Shown here: positions 26,210 through 34,608 of the stretch, in pieces
How positions within the stretch are numbered: position 1 is the first letter of the stretch
Layout: each line of letters starts with the position of its first letter
DNA from: Prosthecobacter sp. SYSU 5D2
GTDB lineage: Bacteria; Verrucomicrobiota; Verrucomicrobiia; Verrucomicrobiales; Verrucomicrobiaceae
Assembly (NCBI RefSeq): GCF_039655865.1
Contig: NZ_JBBYXL010000003.1
Span: 248,001 to 312,000 of the forward strand
Direction of reading: 5' to 3'
DNA length: 64,000 nt
The notes under the pieces: generated by a model
The model's input: the letters and a program-made list of their open reading frames with translations, nothing else
Told to the model about the DNA's origin: nothing
Databases searched by the model: none
Translations under genes and position numbers: made by a program

Positions 26210-27037
26210 ATGCACCTCTATCGGACCACCCAAGGCATTTACCTCCACAAGGCCAATTACTGGTACCGCCTTGCTGATCTGGACTGGGATTCACTCTTCA
26301 ACCACGAATCCCTCCTCAGCCACCTGGCGGAGATTGCCTCCACCTACACCGCCGTCCCGCCTCCCACGCCGGAGACCCTCCTTGCTCCTCTCGACACCCA
26401 GGAGGTCTGGGCCGCAGGTGTCACTTACTACCGCAGCCGCACCGCCCGCATGGAGGAAAGCAAGGACGCTGGTGGCGGCACCTTTTATGACCGCGTTTAT
26501 GCAGCGGAGCGTCCGGAGATTTTCTTTAAAGCCACTCCGCAGCGCGTTGCCCATCCGGGCCAGGCCATGCACCTGCGCAGTGATTCCCAATGGATGGTCC
26601 CGGAGCCGGAGCTCACCCTCGCCATCAACAACCGTGGCGAAATCATTGGTTATACCATCGGCAACGACCTCTCCTGCCGCGACATCGAAGGGGAAAACCC
26701 CCTGTACCTTCCCCAGGCCAAATGCTTCAAACTCTGCGCTGCCATCGGCCCCTGCATTTACGTCACTGACAAACATCTGTCCTCGGACACCGTCATCGCC
26801 GTCAAGATTGAGCGTGCCGATACCGTCGTCTTCGAAGGGGGCACCACCCTGGACCAGCTCAAACGCACCCCGGAAGAGCTCGCCGGCTTCCTTTATCGCG
26901 ACAACACCTTCCCCACCGGCGCCTTCCTCATGACCGGCACCGGCACCGTCCCAGGCGACGAATTCACCCTGCACAGCGGGGACGTCGTCAGCATCACCAT
27001 TGACGGCATCGGCACGCTCGCCAACCCCATGGGCTGA
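26210..27037 (+). CDS. Fumarylacetoacetate hydrolase family protein, probable sugar-acid dehydratase
   Basis: A 275-residue FAH-fold protein. Metal ligands of the family are visible: the E-x-E in [11 protein letters not shown] and the Asp in [33 protein letters not shown] precedes them. The [25 protein letters not shown] pattern resembles 2-dehydro-3-deoxy-pentonate dehydratase members (KdaD type) of the family more than the true fumarylacetoacetate enzyme. The next gene, 57 bases on, encodes an aldehyde dehydrogenase that fits the following step (2,5-dioxopentanoate to 2-oxoglutarate). The two therefore probably form the end of an oxidative sugar-acid route; the upstream dehydrogenase and dehydratase genes are not in the window. 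Confidence 0.82.
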   Translation: MHLYRTTQGIYLHKANYWYRLADLDWDSLFNHESLLSHLAEIASTYTAVPPPTPETLLAPLDTQEVWAAGVTYYRSRTARMEESKDAGGGTFYDRVYAAERPEIFFKATPQRVAHPGQAMHLRSDSQWMVPEPELTLAINNRGEIIGYTIGNDLSCRDIEGENPLYLPQAKCFKLCAAIGPCIYVTDKHLSSDTVIAVKIERADTVVFEGGTTLDQLKRTPEELAGFLYRDNTFPTGAFLMTGTGTVPGDEFTLHSGDVVSITIDGIGTLANPMG

Positions 27038-27093
27038 CCAGCCCCCTTTTCTCCAGTCTGAACACTGTAAACCGAATACTCCCTTCCCCCACC

Positions 27094-28683
27094 ATGATCA
27101 CAGGCCACCAATTCATCGCCGGACGCGAAGCCCCTTGCGACCACGCCCCTTTCCACGCCGTCAATCCCGCCACCAGCGAGCGCCTGGAGCCCGCCTTCTG
27201 CGATGCCACCCCTGCCCACGCAGATGAAGCCCTCCGCGCAGCCGACGGAGCCTTCGATGCCCTGCGCGGTGCCACTCCTGAAACCCGTGCCCAGTTCCTC
27301 GATACCCTGGCCGCTGAAATCCTCGCCCTGGGCGATGCCCTCCTTGAACGCGCTCATGCCGAGACAGGTCTTCCCATGGCCCGCCTCACCGGTGAGCGTG
27401 GCCGCGCCATGAACCAGTGCAAAATGTTCGCCGCGCTGCTCCGCGAAGGTTCCTGGGCCGAGGCCAGCATTGACCGCGCCCAGCCCGACCGCCAGCCTCT
27501 GCCCAAGCCCGATGTCCGCCGAGTGCTCCTGCCCGTCGGCCCCGTCGTCGTTTTCGGTGCCAGCAACTTCCCCTTCGCCATCGGTGTCGTCGGCACGGAC
27601 ACTGTCTGCGCCCTCGCCGCAGGCTGCCCCGTCGTCGTCAAAGCCCACCCTGCCCACCCGGGCACCTGTGAGCTGCTGGCCCACGCCGTCTTCAAAGCCC
27701 TACGCCAGACCAAACTGCCCGATGCCTGCTTCTCCATGCTTCATGGCCGTGGCACCGAGATTGGTATCGAGCTTGTCAAGCATCCCCTCACCCAGGCCGT
27801 CGCCTTCACCGGTTCCCTGCGTGGAGGCCGTGCCCTCATGGATGTTGCCGCCGCCCGGCCCACCCCCATCCCCTTCTATGGTGAAATGGGTTCCATCAAT
27901 CCCGTCTTTATCCTCCCCGGTGCCATCCAGGAAAACAAAGCCAAGCTTGCCGAAAACTACGTCGGCTCCGTCACCATGGGCGTTGGCCAGTTCTGCACCA
28001 ATCCCGCCATCGTTCTCGGCCTCCAAGGCTCAGACCTATCCAGTTTTGTCGAAAGCGCTGGCGAGTTTGCCCAGAAAGCAGCTCCGCAATCCATGCTACA
28101 TCGCGGCATCTGCGAAAGTTACGAAGCCGGCACCGCCGTCTGGTCCACCATCAAAGGCCTCCAGCTCGCCGGCCAGTCCTGCACGGAAGCCAACAGCGAT
28201 GCCACCCAGGCCCCCTGCCGCATTTACACCACCACGCTGGATGTATTGGAGTCTAACGAAGAGTTGCGTCGTGAAGTCTTCGGCCCCTGCTCCATCATCG
28301 CCCAGTGCCCCACGATGGAAGACATGCTGAACTTTGCCCGCAACCTCGAAGGCCAGCTCACCGCCGCCGTCCATGGCACCGCCGATGACCTCCGCGAGTA
28401 TGCTCCGCTCATCCGCGTGCTGGAGCGGAAAGTCGGCCGCATCATCTTCAACGGCTTCGGCACCGGTATCGAGCCCTGCCCCTCCATGCATCATGGCGGC
28501 CCCTACCCTGCCGCCAGCCACAGCTTCTTCACCAGCATCGGCACCTCCAGCATCTACCGCTTCGTCCGTCCCGTCTGCTATCAGGGCTTCCCCGACGACT
28601 GCCTGCCCGAGCCGCTCCAGAACGCCAACCCCGCCAAGTCAATGCGCCTCCTGGATGGCAGCTACACCCGCGATCCTGCTTGA
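27094..28683 (+). CDS. Aldehyde dehydrogenase, probable 2,5-dioxovalerate dehydrogenase
   Basis: A 529-residue ALDH superfamily enzyme. Visible signatures are the catalytic Cys in VGQFCTNPAIVLG, the Glu block in YGEMGSINPVFI, the cofactor segment FGASNFPFAIGVVGTD and the KAHPAHPGT turn, plus the C-terminal FNGFGTGIEPC. The GQFCTNP block and the early PVVVFGASNFP are typical of the alpha-ketoglutarate semialdehyde dehydrogenase group, which oxidises 2,5-dioxopentanoate to 2-oxoglutarate with NAD(P)+. The preceding FAH-family gene would make that aldehyde from a 2-keto-3-deoxy-pentonate. The start at 27094 follows the family N terminus (MITGHQFIAG). Confidence 0.88.
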   Translation: MITGHQFIAGREAPCDHAPFHAVNPATSERLEPAFCDATPAHADEALRAADGAFDALRGATPETRAQFLDTLAAEILALGDALLERAHAETGLPMARLTGERGRAMNQCKMFAALLREGSWAEASIDRAQPDRQPLPKPDVRRVLLPVGPVVVFGASNFPFAIGVVGTDTVCALAAGCPVVVKAHPAHPGTCELLAHAVFKALRQTKLPDACFSMLHGRGTEIGIELVKHPLTQAVAFTGSLRGGRALMDVAAARPTPIPFYGEMGSINPVFILPGAIQENKAKLAENYVGSVTMGVGQFCTNPAIVLGLQGSDLSSFVESAGEFAQKAAPQSMLHRGICESYEAGTAVWSTIKGLQLAGQSCTEANSDATQAPCRIYTTTLDVLESNEELRREVFGPCSIIAQCPTMEDMLNFARNLEGQLTAAVHGTADDLREYAPLIRVLERKVGRIIFNGFGTGIEPCPSMHHGGPYPAASHSFFTSIGTSSIYRFVRPVCYQGFPDDCLPEPLQNANPAKSMRLLDGSYTRDPA

Positions 28684-28750
28684 AATATCTTCATCCTTGT
28701 CTTGTTCCTTGTCTTCATCTCATCCGAAACCAAGGAACAGGCATTGATGA

Positions 28751-28775
28751 AAAAAGGGCACCATCACTGGTGCCC
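28751..28775 (-). terminator. Intrinsic terminator of the ThuA-like gene
   Basis: Arms GGGCACCA and TGGTGCCC, a 4-base loop, and five T residues on the minus strand. It lies downstream of the ThuA-like gene's stop and between two convergent genes. Confidence 0.85.
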
Positions 28776-28809
28776 CCAATTCAATCTGATGAGGTGATTC
28801 ACACCCGCC

Positions 28810-29676
28810 TCACTTGGTAGATCCAGCCGCAGGCTTGCCATCCTCACCCAGCCGCCCCGTGGTCCACAGCAGCGCCCGGGTGATCAGGTCCAGATAACGT
28901 CCGTCCGCCACCGTCTCATTGTTATGGCCCAGCGTCGTGCTGAAGATGCGCGTCTTCTTCGGACCGTATTCATTCGTCCAGGCCACCACCGCATTAGCTT
29001 CCGTCGCCGTTGCATTCGGGTCCTGCTTCTGGCCCTTCTTCACCCTCGGCATCTGCATCTGTTTGCCGCTGGCCAGCGGCTTGGCGCCCAGCATCTGCAG
29101 GTTGTTGTAAAGCTCTTCATTCACCGTTGTCCAGTTCTCCAGACCCTTGGTCAGCGGGTGTGCAGCATCCGTAAAAGAGATGTCAATGGGTGACTGCGGG
29201 CCATGGCTCGTGGACTGGATACCGATGAACTCATACCAGCCCGCATTGTCCGCCCCGGCTGTCACCGGCTCCTTGAAGTTGCCCCAGCGGTAGCTGTGCA
29301 TCGCGCAGTGCAGGTTAACCGCCGGCACACCCTCTTTGTGCGCATCCAGGATATTGGACACATAGGCCGGGTCCGTTACATCAGCAGAGCACTCGTCATG
29401 AATGATGACGTCAAAGTCCTTTGCCCAGTCCTTGGCCTTGTAGATTTCAAAGGTGGCCTTGGTCGTCTTGTCCGGATTGAAGGCCACATCCACCACCGCA
29501 TTAAGGCGGGCTTCAATGCCTTCCTTCAGGATGGCCTGCTGGTTTTCATAATCATGGCAGCAGCCGCCGGCCACAATCAGCACGCGCAGCGGCTTTGCTG
29601 CTGGATCCGCAGCCCGGGCAAAAAAGAGACCCGCAGCGAGCGCGACCGTCAAAAGGGGAGCAATAAGTTTCTTCAT
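28810..29676 (-). CDS. Secreted ThuA-like protein
   Basis: A 288-residue protein with a signal peptide (MKKLIAPLLTVALAAGLFFARAA) and a ThuA/trehalose-utilisation-like glutamine-amidotransferase fold: VLIVAGGCCHDYENQQAIL, VIIHDECSADV, PAVNLHCAMHSYRWG and a later SHGPQSP. In this clade a Cys-His pair replaces the canonical nucleophile arrangement. Function in Verrucomicrobia is unknown; homologues accompany sugar-degradation genes and dehydrogenases. The frame reaches 29787, but the signal peptide starts at 29676, which is chosen. It is the last gene of the minus-strand run and ends at the hairpin at 28751-28775; 140 bases separate it from the HTH-hydrolase gene, so it may have its own promoter. 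Confidence 0.82.
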   Translation of the reverse strand: MKKLIAPLLTVALAAGLFFARAADPAAKPLRVLIVAGGCCHDYENQQAILKEGIEARLNAVVDVAFNPDKTTKATFEIYKAKDWAKDFDVIIHDECSADVTDPAYVSNILDAHKEGVPAVNLHCAMHSYRWGNFKEPVTAGADNAGWYEFIGIQSTSHGPQSPIDISFTDAAHPLTKGLENWTTVNEELYNNLQMLGAKPLASGKQMQMPRVKKGQKQDPNATATEANAVVAWTNEYGPKKTRIFSTTLGHNNETVADGRYLDLITRALLWTTGRLGEDGKPAAGSTK

Positions 29677-29816
29677 GGTTACTTGGTGTAGCCACTCTCC
29701 AACGTCGAGTCGAGAGCAAACTTGCAGTACAGTACCCATCACTCTCCGAGTGATGCGATCCACCCAAACGACCTCACTCCACTCCATTCCTTTCTTTCAA
29801 TCATCCTTCCCCCCAT

Positions 29817-30626
29817 TCACTTAAACTCCGGATAAAACGGATTGTGCCGCTTCTCCTCGCCCACCGTCGTCATCGGCCCATGCCCAGGGCACAGCACCGT
29901 CTCATCCGCCAGCGTAAAAATCTGCGCCCGGTTCGTCGCCAGGGCCTCCTCATACGAAACCATCCCACCGCCCATCGAGCTGGCAAAGATTGCATCACCC
30001 ACAATCGCCACCGGCTTCGCCAGCCCCTCGATCACATAAGTCGTCGCCCCTTTGGAATGCCCCGTCGTCACCCGGGTGCTGATCGTCAGCCCGCCCAGCT
30101 TCCATTGGGTCCCCGGTGCAAAAGACTGTGCCTCCGGATGCGGCTCCAGTTCGCTGATGAGCACAAACGGCGCCTGCAAGCTCCCAATGTCCGCCACATG
30201 ATCCGGATGCGTATGCGTCAGGAAAAGATACCTCAGCTTCAGCTCCAGCGAGCGGATCTTGTCCAGCATCGGCTGCGCACTCGCACCCGTATCAAAAGCC
30301 GCCGCCTCTTTCGTCGCCGGATTCCACACCAGATAGGCATTCACCGTCATGTCATGAAACGGTGTGTTAAACTGCGCCAGTCCGTCCACCTCCACCGGTT
30401 CAGGATACCACGCCTGGTCGGACATCTCCGCCAGCGACGGCCCATGCAGCCCCAGCCCCGCCGCCAGCTTCATCAAGATGGAGGTATCCGTCGCACCTTC
30501 CTTTGTCGCCTCCACGGAGGCCGCACTCACCCCCACCTTGTCGGCCAGGCTTTCATTGCTCAGCCCAAGCCCGCGCTGGGCCTTGCCGATGACATCATTG
30601 AAAAGATCTTCGAGGGGAATGTTCAT
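29817..30626 (-). CDS. HTH-metallo-beta-lactamase fusion protein
   Basis: A 269-residue protein. Residues 12-45 resemble an XRE-type helix-turn-helix (AQRGLGLSNESLADKVGVSAASVEATKEG), and the rest is a metallo-beta-lactamase fold with THTHPDHVADIG (137-148), RVTTGHSKGATTYVIEG, VGDAIFASS and CPGHGPMTTVGEE, the metal ligands of glyoxalase-II-type hydrolases. A regulator domain fused to a thiol-ester hydrolase in one short chain is unusual. The start MNIPLEDLFND at 30626 is preferred over 30710. It lies 35 bases after the CcsA stop, so it is the sixth gene of the cytochrome operon. Its substrate is unknown; a role in sulfur or thiol metabolism is inference. Confidence 0.85.
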   Translation of the reverse strand: MNIPLEDLFNDVIGKAQRGLGLSNESLADKVGVSAASVEATKEGATDTSILMKLAAGLGLHGPSLAEMSDQAWYPEPVEVDGLAQFNTPFHDMTVNAYLVWNPATKEAAAFDTGASAQPMLDKIRSLELKLRYLFLTHTHPDHVADIGSLQAPFVLISELEPHPEAQSFAPGTQWKLGGLTISTRVTTGHSKGATTYVIEGLAKPVAIVGDAIFASSMGGGMVSYEEALATNRAQIFTLADETVLCPGHGPMTTVGEEKRHNPFYPEFK

Positions 30627-30661
30627 GGCGATAGAGGGGATAACGGAATACGTTTCTGCAA

Positions 30662-32656
30662 TCAGGCCGCGCGCGCTTTCTTCGCGCTGCGCTCCTGCCA
30701 CCAGAACCACAGGCAGGCCAGGGCAAAGAGGCCCTTGATGCTGTAGCCCGTATTCAGCGCCATCGTAATCCCGGCGGTGAAACCATAGCTGTGCAGCCCG
30801 ATGCTGAGCTGGTTCACACCAAACCAGCTAAACAAGGTGATGGCTCCCAAAATCAGCGACAGCGCATGCAGGCCGATCTCGCGGATGTAGCCGCCCATGC
30901 GTGCATGCAGGATGATCAGGCCCATGAGCACAATCATCAGCGCCCCGTTTTCCTTCGGGTCCCAGCCCCAGAACCGGCCCCAGCTGTCATTCGCCCAGAT
31001 CCCCCCGAGCACCGTCCCAACCAGGGCAAACAGCAGGCCAAAGCAGACGATGCCATAAGTGATGCGGGTCAGCAGCCGGCGGAATTCCACCGCCTTCTCC
31101 CCTTTGGCCAGGAAGCGGTAGATCACATACACCATGGACACCACCGATCCCAGCATCGCCCCGGCATAACCAATATTGATAATGGTCACATGCGTGGCCA
31201 GCCAGAAGTTGGTGATCAGCACCGCTTCCAGCGTCGGCATCGTGTCCTGTCCGTCCAGCGCCATGAAGCGGTTGGAAAGAAACATCCCCAGCGCGCCCAG
31301 AAAACCCGCCACCACCAGGCCGATGCCCTGCTTCGTCACCCGCTCGATAAACAGACCCACAATGGCCATGGACCCGGTAATGAAAAGGATCGTCTCATAC
31401 AGCGTCGCAATCGGCGGCCGCTCATTGATGATACAGCGCACCGTGATGCCCCAGACGTTGTAGCCCACCGCCAGGATAAGAGTCACCCACGAGATCCGTG
31501 CCGCCCATTTGGCCCAGCCCGTATTGGGTGCCACCAGCCCGGCCAGCCCCACCAAAAAGCCCAGCAGATACCAGACCAGCGCATTCGTGAAATAGTCCTT
31601 CTTATGATAGCTCACCTCACGGTCAATATGCTTCAGTTCATCCCGCTTCTCCGCCTGCGCACGTACATCGTCCACAAAGGTCTTCACCGCCGTTTTAAAA
31701 CCTTCCGGCTTCAGGCTGGCCGCATACACTGCATCCTTGCCACTGGAGAGGCGCAGATCCCCCTCTGACAAAGAGCCCTGCATCAGCGCCGTGATGGTCT
31801 GCTCCACCGTCATCCAGGTATCGTTCTCCACATCCTCAGGCGGGATAAAGGCCAGCGTCTTGCCCGGCCTCAGTGTCGTGTTGATGAACAGTTCCAGGAT
31901 CTTTCCGGCCACATCCTGGCCCATCGCCTGCAGCCTTTGGTCACGGATCATCGGCCCCAGCCGGGTCGCCAGATCCCACACCGTCAGATCCACTTCCCCC
32001 GTCAGTTCCCGGGCTGCATCCGCAGGCAGGATGGCGGCGACTTCCTTCTTCCAGTCCGTCCGCGCCGCCGTCATGAAATCACTCACCGCATCGTAGTCGA
32101 AAAAATTCCGCGCCAGGTCAATCACATTGCGCTGCACCCCGGTGCGGTCCGCGCTTTCGATCTCGCTGTAGCTCTGCGCCCGTTTGATCAGTTCCTCCTT
32201 GCCCTTCACAATCTCATTCCAGGAATACCGGTCACGCAGATCCTTCGGATCCACATTGATCTCCCCGACCGCCTGGGAATTGTCCACCACAAACAGCGGC
32301 AGATCCCGCGCGATATCCGGCCGGAACCAGCTCAGCAGCAGCCACTCAATCGCCTTCAGCTTTTTCACATCCGGCAGCTTGGGATGGTCCACTTTCATGC
32401 TCTGCTTACCGTGCAGGCGGAGCAAAAGGAAGCGCGCATACGTATCCAGCGGCTTCACCCGTCCGCCTTCCTGCACCGGCAGCGACTGAAACAAAGCCAC
32501 CACCTCCGAGTCCAAAAACACCTTCGGAGCCGGCAGCGCCGCCGCCTCCCCTGTTGAAGATGCAGCCGCTGCCACAGGAGCAGCCACAGGGGTTGTCTCC
32601 GGCTGCTGCGCATTCAGCAGCCCGGTCATTAACGCGATGACAAAAAGAAAATTTTT
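30662..32656 (-). CDS. ccsA: CcsA-like cytochrome c biogenesis protein
   Basis: This 664-residue protein has a signal peptide (MKNFLFVIALMTGLLNA), a soluble region of about 340 residues rich in KxAxE and LxFI segments, and a C-terminal multi-TM domain of the CcsA/CcmC type. The heme-handling tryptophan-rich motif is WGRFWGWDPKENGALMI (near residue 557), with conserved His in TNFWLATHVTIINIGYAG. It forms the System II heme-delivery complex with the ResB/Ccs1 protein encoded next to it (17 bases upstream). System II attaches heme to CxxCH motifs outside the membrane. The long N-terminal extracytoplasmic domain is an addition to the usual CcsA. Confidence 0.9.
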   Translation of the reverse strand, partial: KNFLFVIALMTGLLNAQQPETTPVAAPVAAAASSTGEAAALPAPKVFLDSEVVALFQSLPVQEGGRVKPLDTYARFLLLRLHGKQSMKVDHPKLPDVKKLKAIEWLLLSWFRPDIARDLPLFVVDNSQAVGEINVDPKDLRDRYSWNEIVKGKEELIKRAQSYSEIESADRTGVQRNVIDLARNFFDYDAVSDFMTAARTDWKKEVAAILPADAARELTGEVDLTVWDLATRLGPMIRDQRLQAMGQDVAGKILELFINTTLRPGKTLAFIPPEDVENDTWMTVEQTITALMQGSLSEGDLRLSSGKDAVYAASLKPEGFKTAVKTFVDDVRAQAEKRDELKHIDREVSYHKKDYFTNALVWYLLGFLVGLAGLVAPNTGWAKWAARISWVTLILAVGYNVWGITVRCIINERPPIATLYETILFITGSMAIVGLFIERVTKQGIGLVVAGFLGALGMFLSNRFMALDGQDTMPTLEAVLITNFWLATHVTIINIGYAGAMLGSVVSMVYVIYRFLAKGEKAVEFRRLLTRITYGIVCFGLLFALVGTVLGGIWANDSWGRFWGWDPKENGALMIVLMGLIILHARMGGYIREIGLHALSLILGAITLFSWFGVNQLSIGLHSYGFTAGITMALNTGYSIKGLFALACLWFWWQERSAKKARAA

Positions 32657-32673
32657 CATGATACAATTAATAG

Positions 32674-33861
32674 TTAGACCACAGCAGGCTGGGGCTTCTT
32701 CTTCATCGCCCTGCTCAGAAAGCGGACCAGATGCATCAGGAAATGCAGGGTCAGGCCAAACGCCACCGCCACACAGCTCCACAAGGGCCATTGGTCCGAA
32801 GGATTGCTCGCCACCGTAAACACTGACTGCTCACCGCTCGTCCCAGTGCTGAAGCTGGCCTGATAAACCACAAAACCCGAATCCCGCACCGGCACGTTCA
32901 TCGTCACCACCATCGGATCCTCCTTGCCGTCTTTGATCTTCGTCACATGGCTGGTGTACCTCTTCGCCTTCATCGTGCCGGGATGCAGCTCACGCTGGAA
33001 ATCCTCCAGCCGGATGGCAAACGGCAGCTTCCACTTCATCCGCGCCAGCGCCAGCGTATAAAAACCGTCCCCCGCCTTCACCGTGTAAGGCGCAAACGCC
33101 CCCTCCCATAGGATGGCCTTTTGCGGCGCTCCATCCTTCGTCTTCACGGTCACTTCCACCGCCGTGACATTCGCCTCATCTTCCTTGGCATGTTTCACTG
33201 GCTGGATGCGGTATCCATCAATCACACCCACATCCCCTTCTTCCGCCTGGACGATGTTTGCATTGCGCTGATACCCCGTCACCTGGAGGTCAAACGGCAG
33301 GTCCTTGCCAAAAAACTCCCGCGCCTTGCCCGGTGCCAGATCCGCAAAATGGTTCATCGGGATCACCATCGCCGTCTCCTCCCCCTTGCCGGAGGCATCA
33401 AACTTCCGCACTTCAATGATGCGCTCATGGTAGCTTTGGTACTGATCGCTCGCCTGGCCTTCAAACAGCGGCATTGCCCCTTCCGTCTTGTACAGAAAAC
33501 TCACAAACCCCGCCACCAGCATGAACATAATGGCCAGGTGTGAAATCAGCACGCCAATGTTCCGCACACCCTTGCGCATGCGGATCACCGCCCCACACAG
33601 CATATTGATGAAAAGCAGCACCATCAGCAAACCGCCGCCCGGCAGCGGCACCGGCAGCACCATGCGGCCAATGGTCAGGTCATGGATCAAGAACCACGAA
33701 TCAAAATAAATCCGCTGGCTGTCCAGCAGGCCCATGTCCTTCTGGGCCAGCGTGCCCAGAAAAGTGATGAGCAGCAGAAAGCTGAGCACAATGATCGCCA
33801 GTCCAAAGGACGAAAGAATGGCGAACACGCGCGCCGGAAAACTGGTGGGAGGGGCAGACAT
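32674..33861 (-). CDS. resB: ResB/Ccs1-like cytochrome c biogenesis protein
   Basis: This 395-residue protein matches ResB/Ccs1: three N-terminal TM segments (FGLAIIVLSFLLLITFLGTL, LLMVLLFINMLCGAVI, IGVLISHLAIMFMLVAGFVSF), a large soluble periplasmic domain, and a final TM (LWSCVAVAFGLTLHFLMHLV). His in FLMHL and in GVLISHLAIMF may bind heme. It partners CcsA in System II cytochrome c maturation. It lies 17 bases before ccsA and 25 bases after the small secreted protein gene, all on the minus strand. Most of the cytochromes it could mature are encoded upstream in the same operon. Confidence 0.9.
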   Translation of the reverse strand: MSAPPTSFPARVFAILSSFGLAIIVLSFLLLITFLGTLAQKDMGLLDSQRIYFDSWFLIHDLTIGRMVLPVPLPGGGLLMVLLFINMLCGAVIRMRKGVRNIGVLISHLAIMFMLVAGFVSFLYKTEGAMPLFEGQASDQYQSYHERIIEVRKFDASGKGEETAMVIPMNHFADLAPGKAREFFGKDLPFDLQVTGYQRNANIVQAEEGDVGVIDGYRIQPVKHAKEDEANVTAVEVTVKTKDGAPQKAILWEGAFAPYTVKAGDGFYTLALARMKWKLPFAIRLEDFQRELHPGTMKAKRYTSHVTKIKDGKEDPMVVTMNVPVRDSGFVVYQASFSTGTSGEQSVFTVASNPSDQWPLWSCVAVAFGLTLHFLMHLVRFLSRAMKKKPQPAVV

Positions 33862-33886
33862 GGGATGAAAAAATAAGATCCAAAAA

Positions 33887-34513
33887 CTACTGTTGCGGCA
33901 TTCTCAGGCTGAGCGAGCTGACGAACTGGTCAAAGGCCGGTGTATTGGCCTCCACCAGCTCCTTCGGACCCACCATTTTCACAAACAGACCCGCCTCTCC
34001 CAGAGCCGCCACGATGCCCAGCATCCGGTGGTCCGGCCTGGCCTCCGTCTCGCCCACATTGGTATAGGCTCCGTCCACTGTGACAAAGACACCCTGGATG
34101 CCCATCAGTGTTTTTTGCGGCAGCTTGGCCATCTCCTCTTCGGTGATCTCCGGCTGGCCCATCTGCTTGCGCCAGCGGTTCACATTCGCCAGCACACCGC
34201 CAGCTCCGCCCGGTAGCATGGCCAGGTAGCATTCACCCTCATTGTTAGGCCCAAAGGTCAGGTTCACCGGCCGCATCTGCGTTCTCTCCGCCCGCGTCCA
34301 GCCTTCCGGCGTCTCCCACTGCAGCCGCTCATCGCCAAACCGCTCCTGCGAATAGGCATTCAGCTTGGGCTTCGCCTCATAGGAGGAGATTTCGCGGGTC
34401 TGCGTGATCTCCATGCGCTCGGTCACCCGCTCACAGCAGACAAGCATGGAGGAACAGGCGGCAATGGCGAGCGCGCAACGGACGTGGCGTACCCTGGGGG
34501 TGGAATCAATCAT
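33887..34513 (-). CDS. Secreted protein of unknown function in the cytochrome operon
   Basis: A 208-residue protein, not recognised as a known family. It has a lipoprotein-like N terminus: a basic stretch then ALAIAACSSMLVCCERVTE, with Cys residues at the end of the hydrophobic core (candidate lipobox around residues 23-27). The mature domain includes WETPEGWTRAERTQMRPVNLTFG, GECYLAMLPGGAGGVLANVNRWRKQ and MLGIVAALGEAGLFVKMVGP, features of verrucomicrobial uncharacterised membrane-attached proteins. It is the third gene of the operon, between the LRR-cytochrome gene and resB. Its position suggests a role in cytochrome assembly or function; that is inference. Confidence 0.8.
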   Translation of the reverse strand: MIDSTPRVRHVRCALAIAACSSMLVCCERVTERMEITQTREISSYEAKPKLNAYSQERFGDERLQWETPEGWTRAERTQMRPVNLTFGPNNEGECYLAMLPGGAGGVLANVNRWRKQMGQPEITEEEMAKLPQKTLMGIQGVFVTVDGAYTNVGETEARPDHRMLGIVAALGEAGLFVKMVGPKELVEANTPAFDQFVSSLSLRMPQQ

Positions 34514-34534
34514 GGGGTTGTAGTATAAACGAAC

Positions 34535-34573
34535 GAAAGCCGTCCGGCCTTGGATCGCACAGGCACGGCTTTC
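34535..34573 (-). terminator. Weak hairpin between the LRR-cytochrome gene and the secreted-protein gene
   Basis: Nine-base arms (GAAAGCCGT and ACGGCTTTC) around a 21-base loop that can fold into a further short stem. Only a broken T-rich tract follows on the minus strand, so it may attenuate transcription of the downstream maturation genes. Confidence 0.4.
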
Positions 34574-34608
34574 AATTTAAATAGGTGGACTCAAATGTCC
34601 AACAGACC

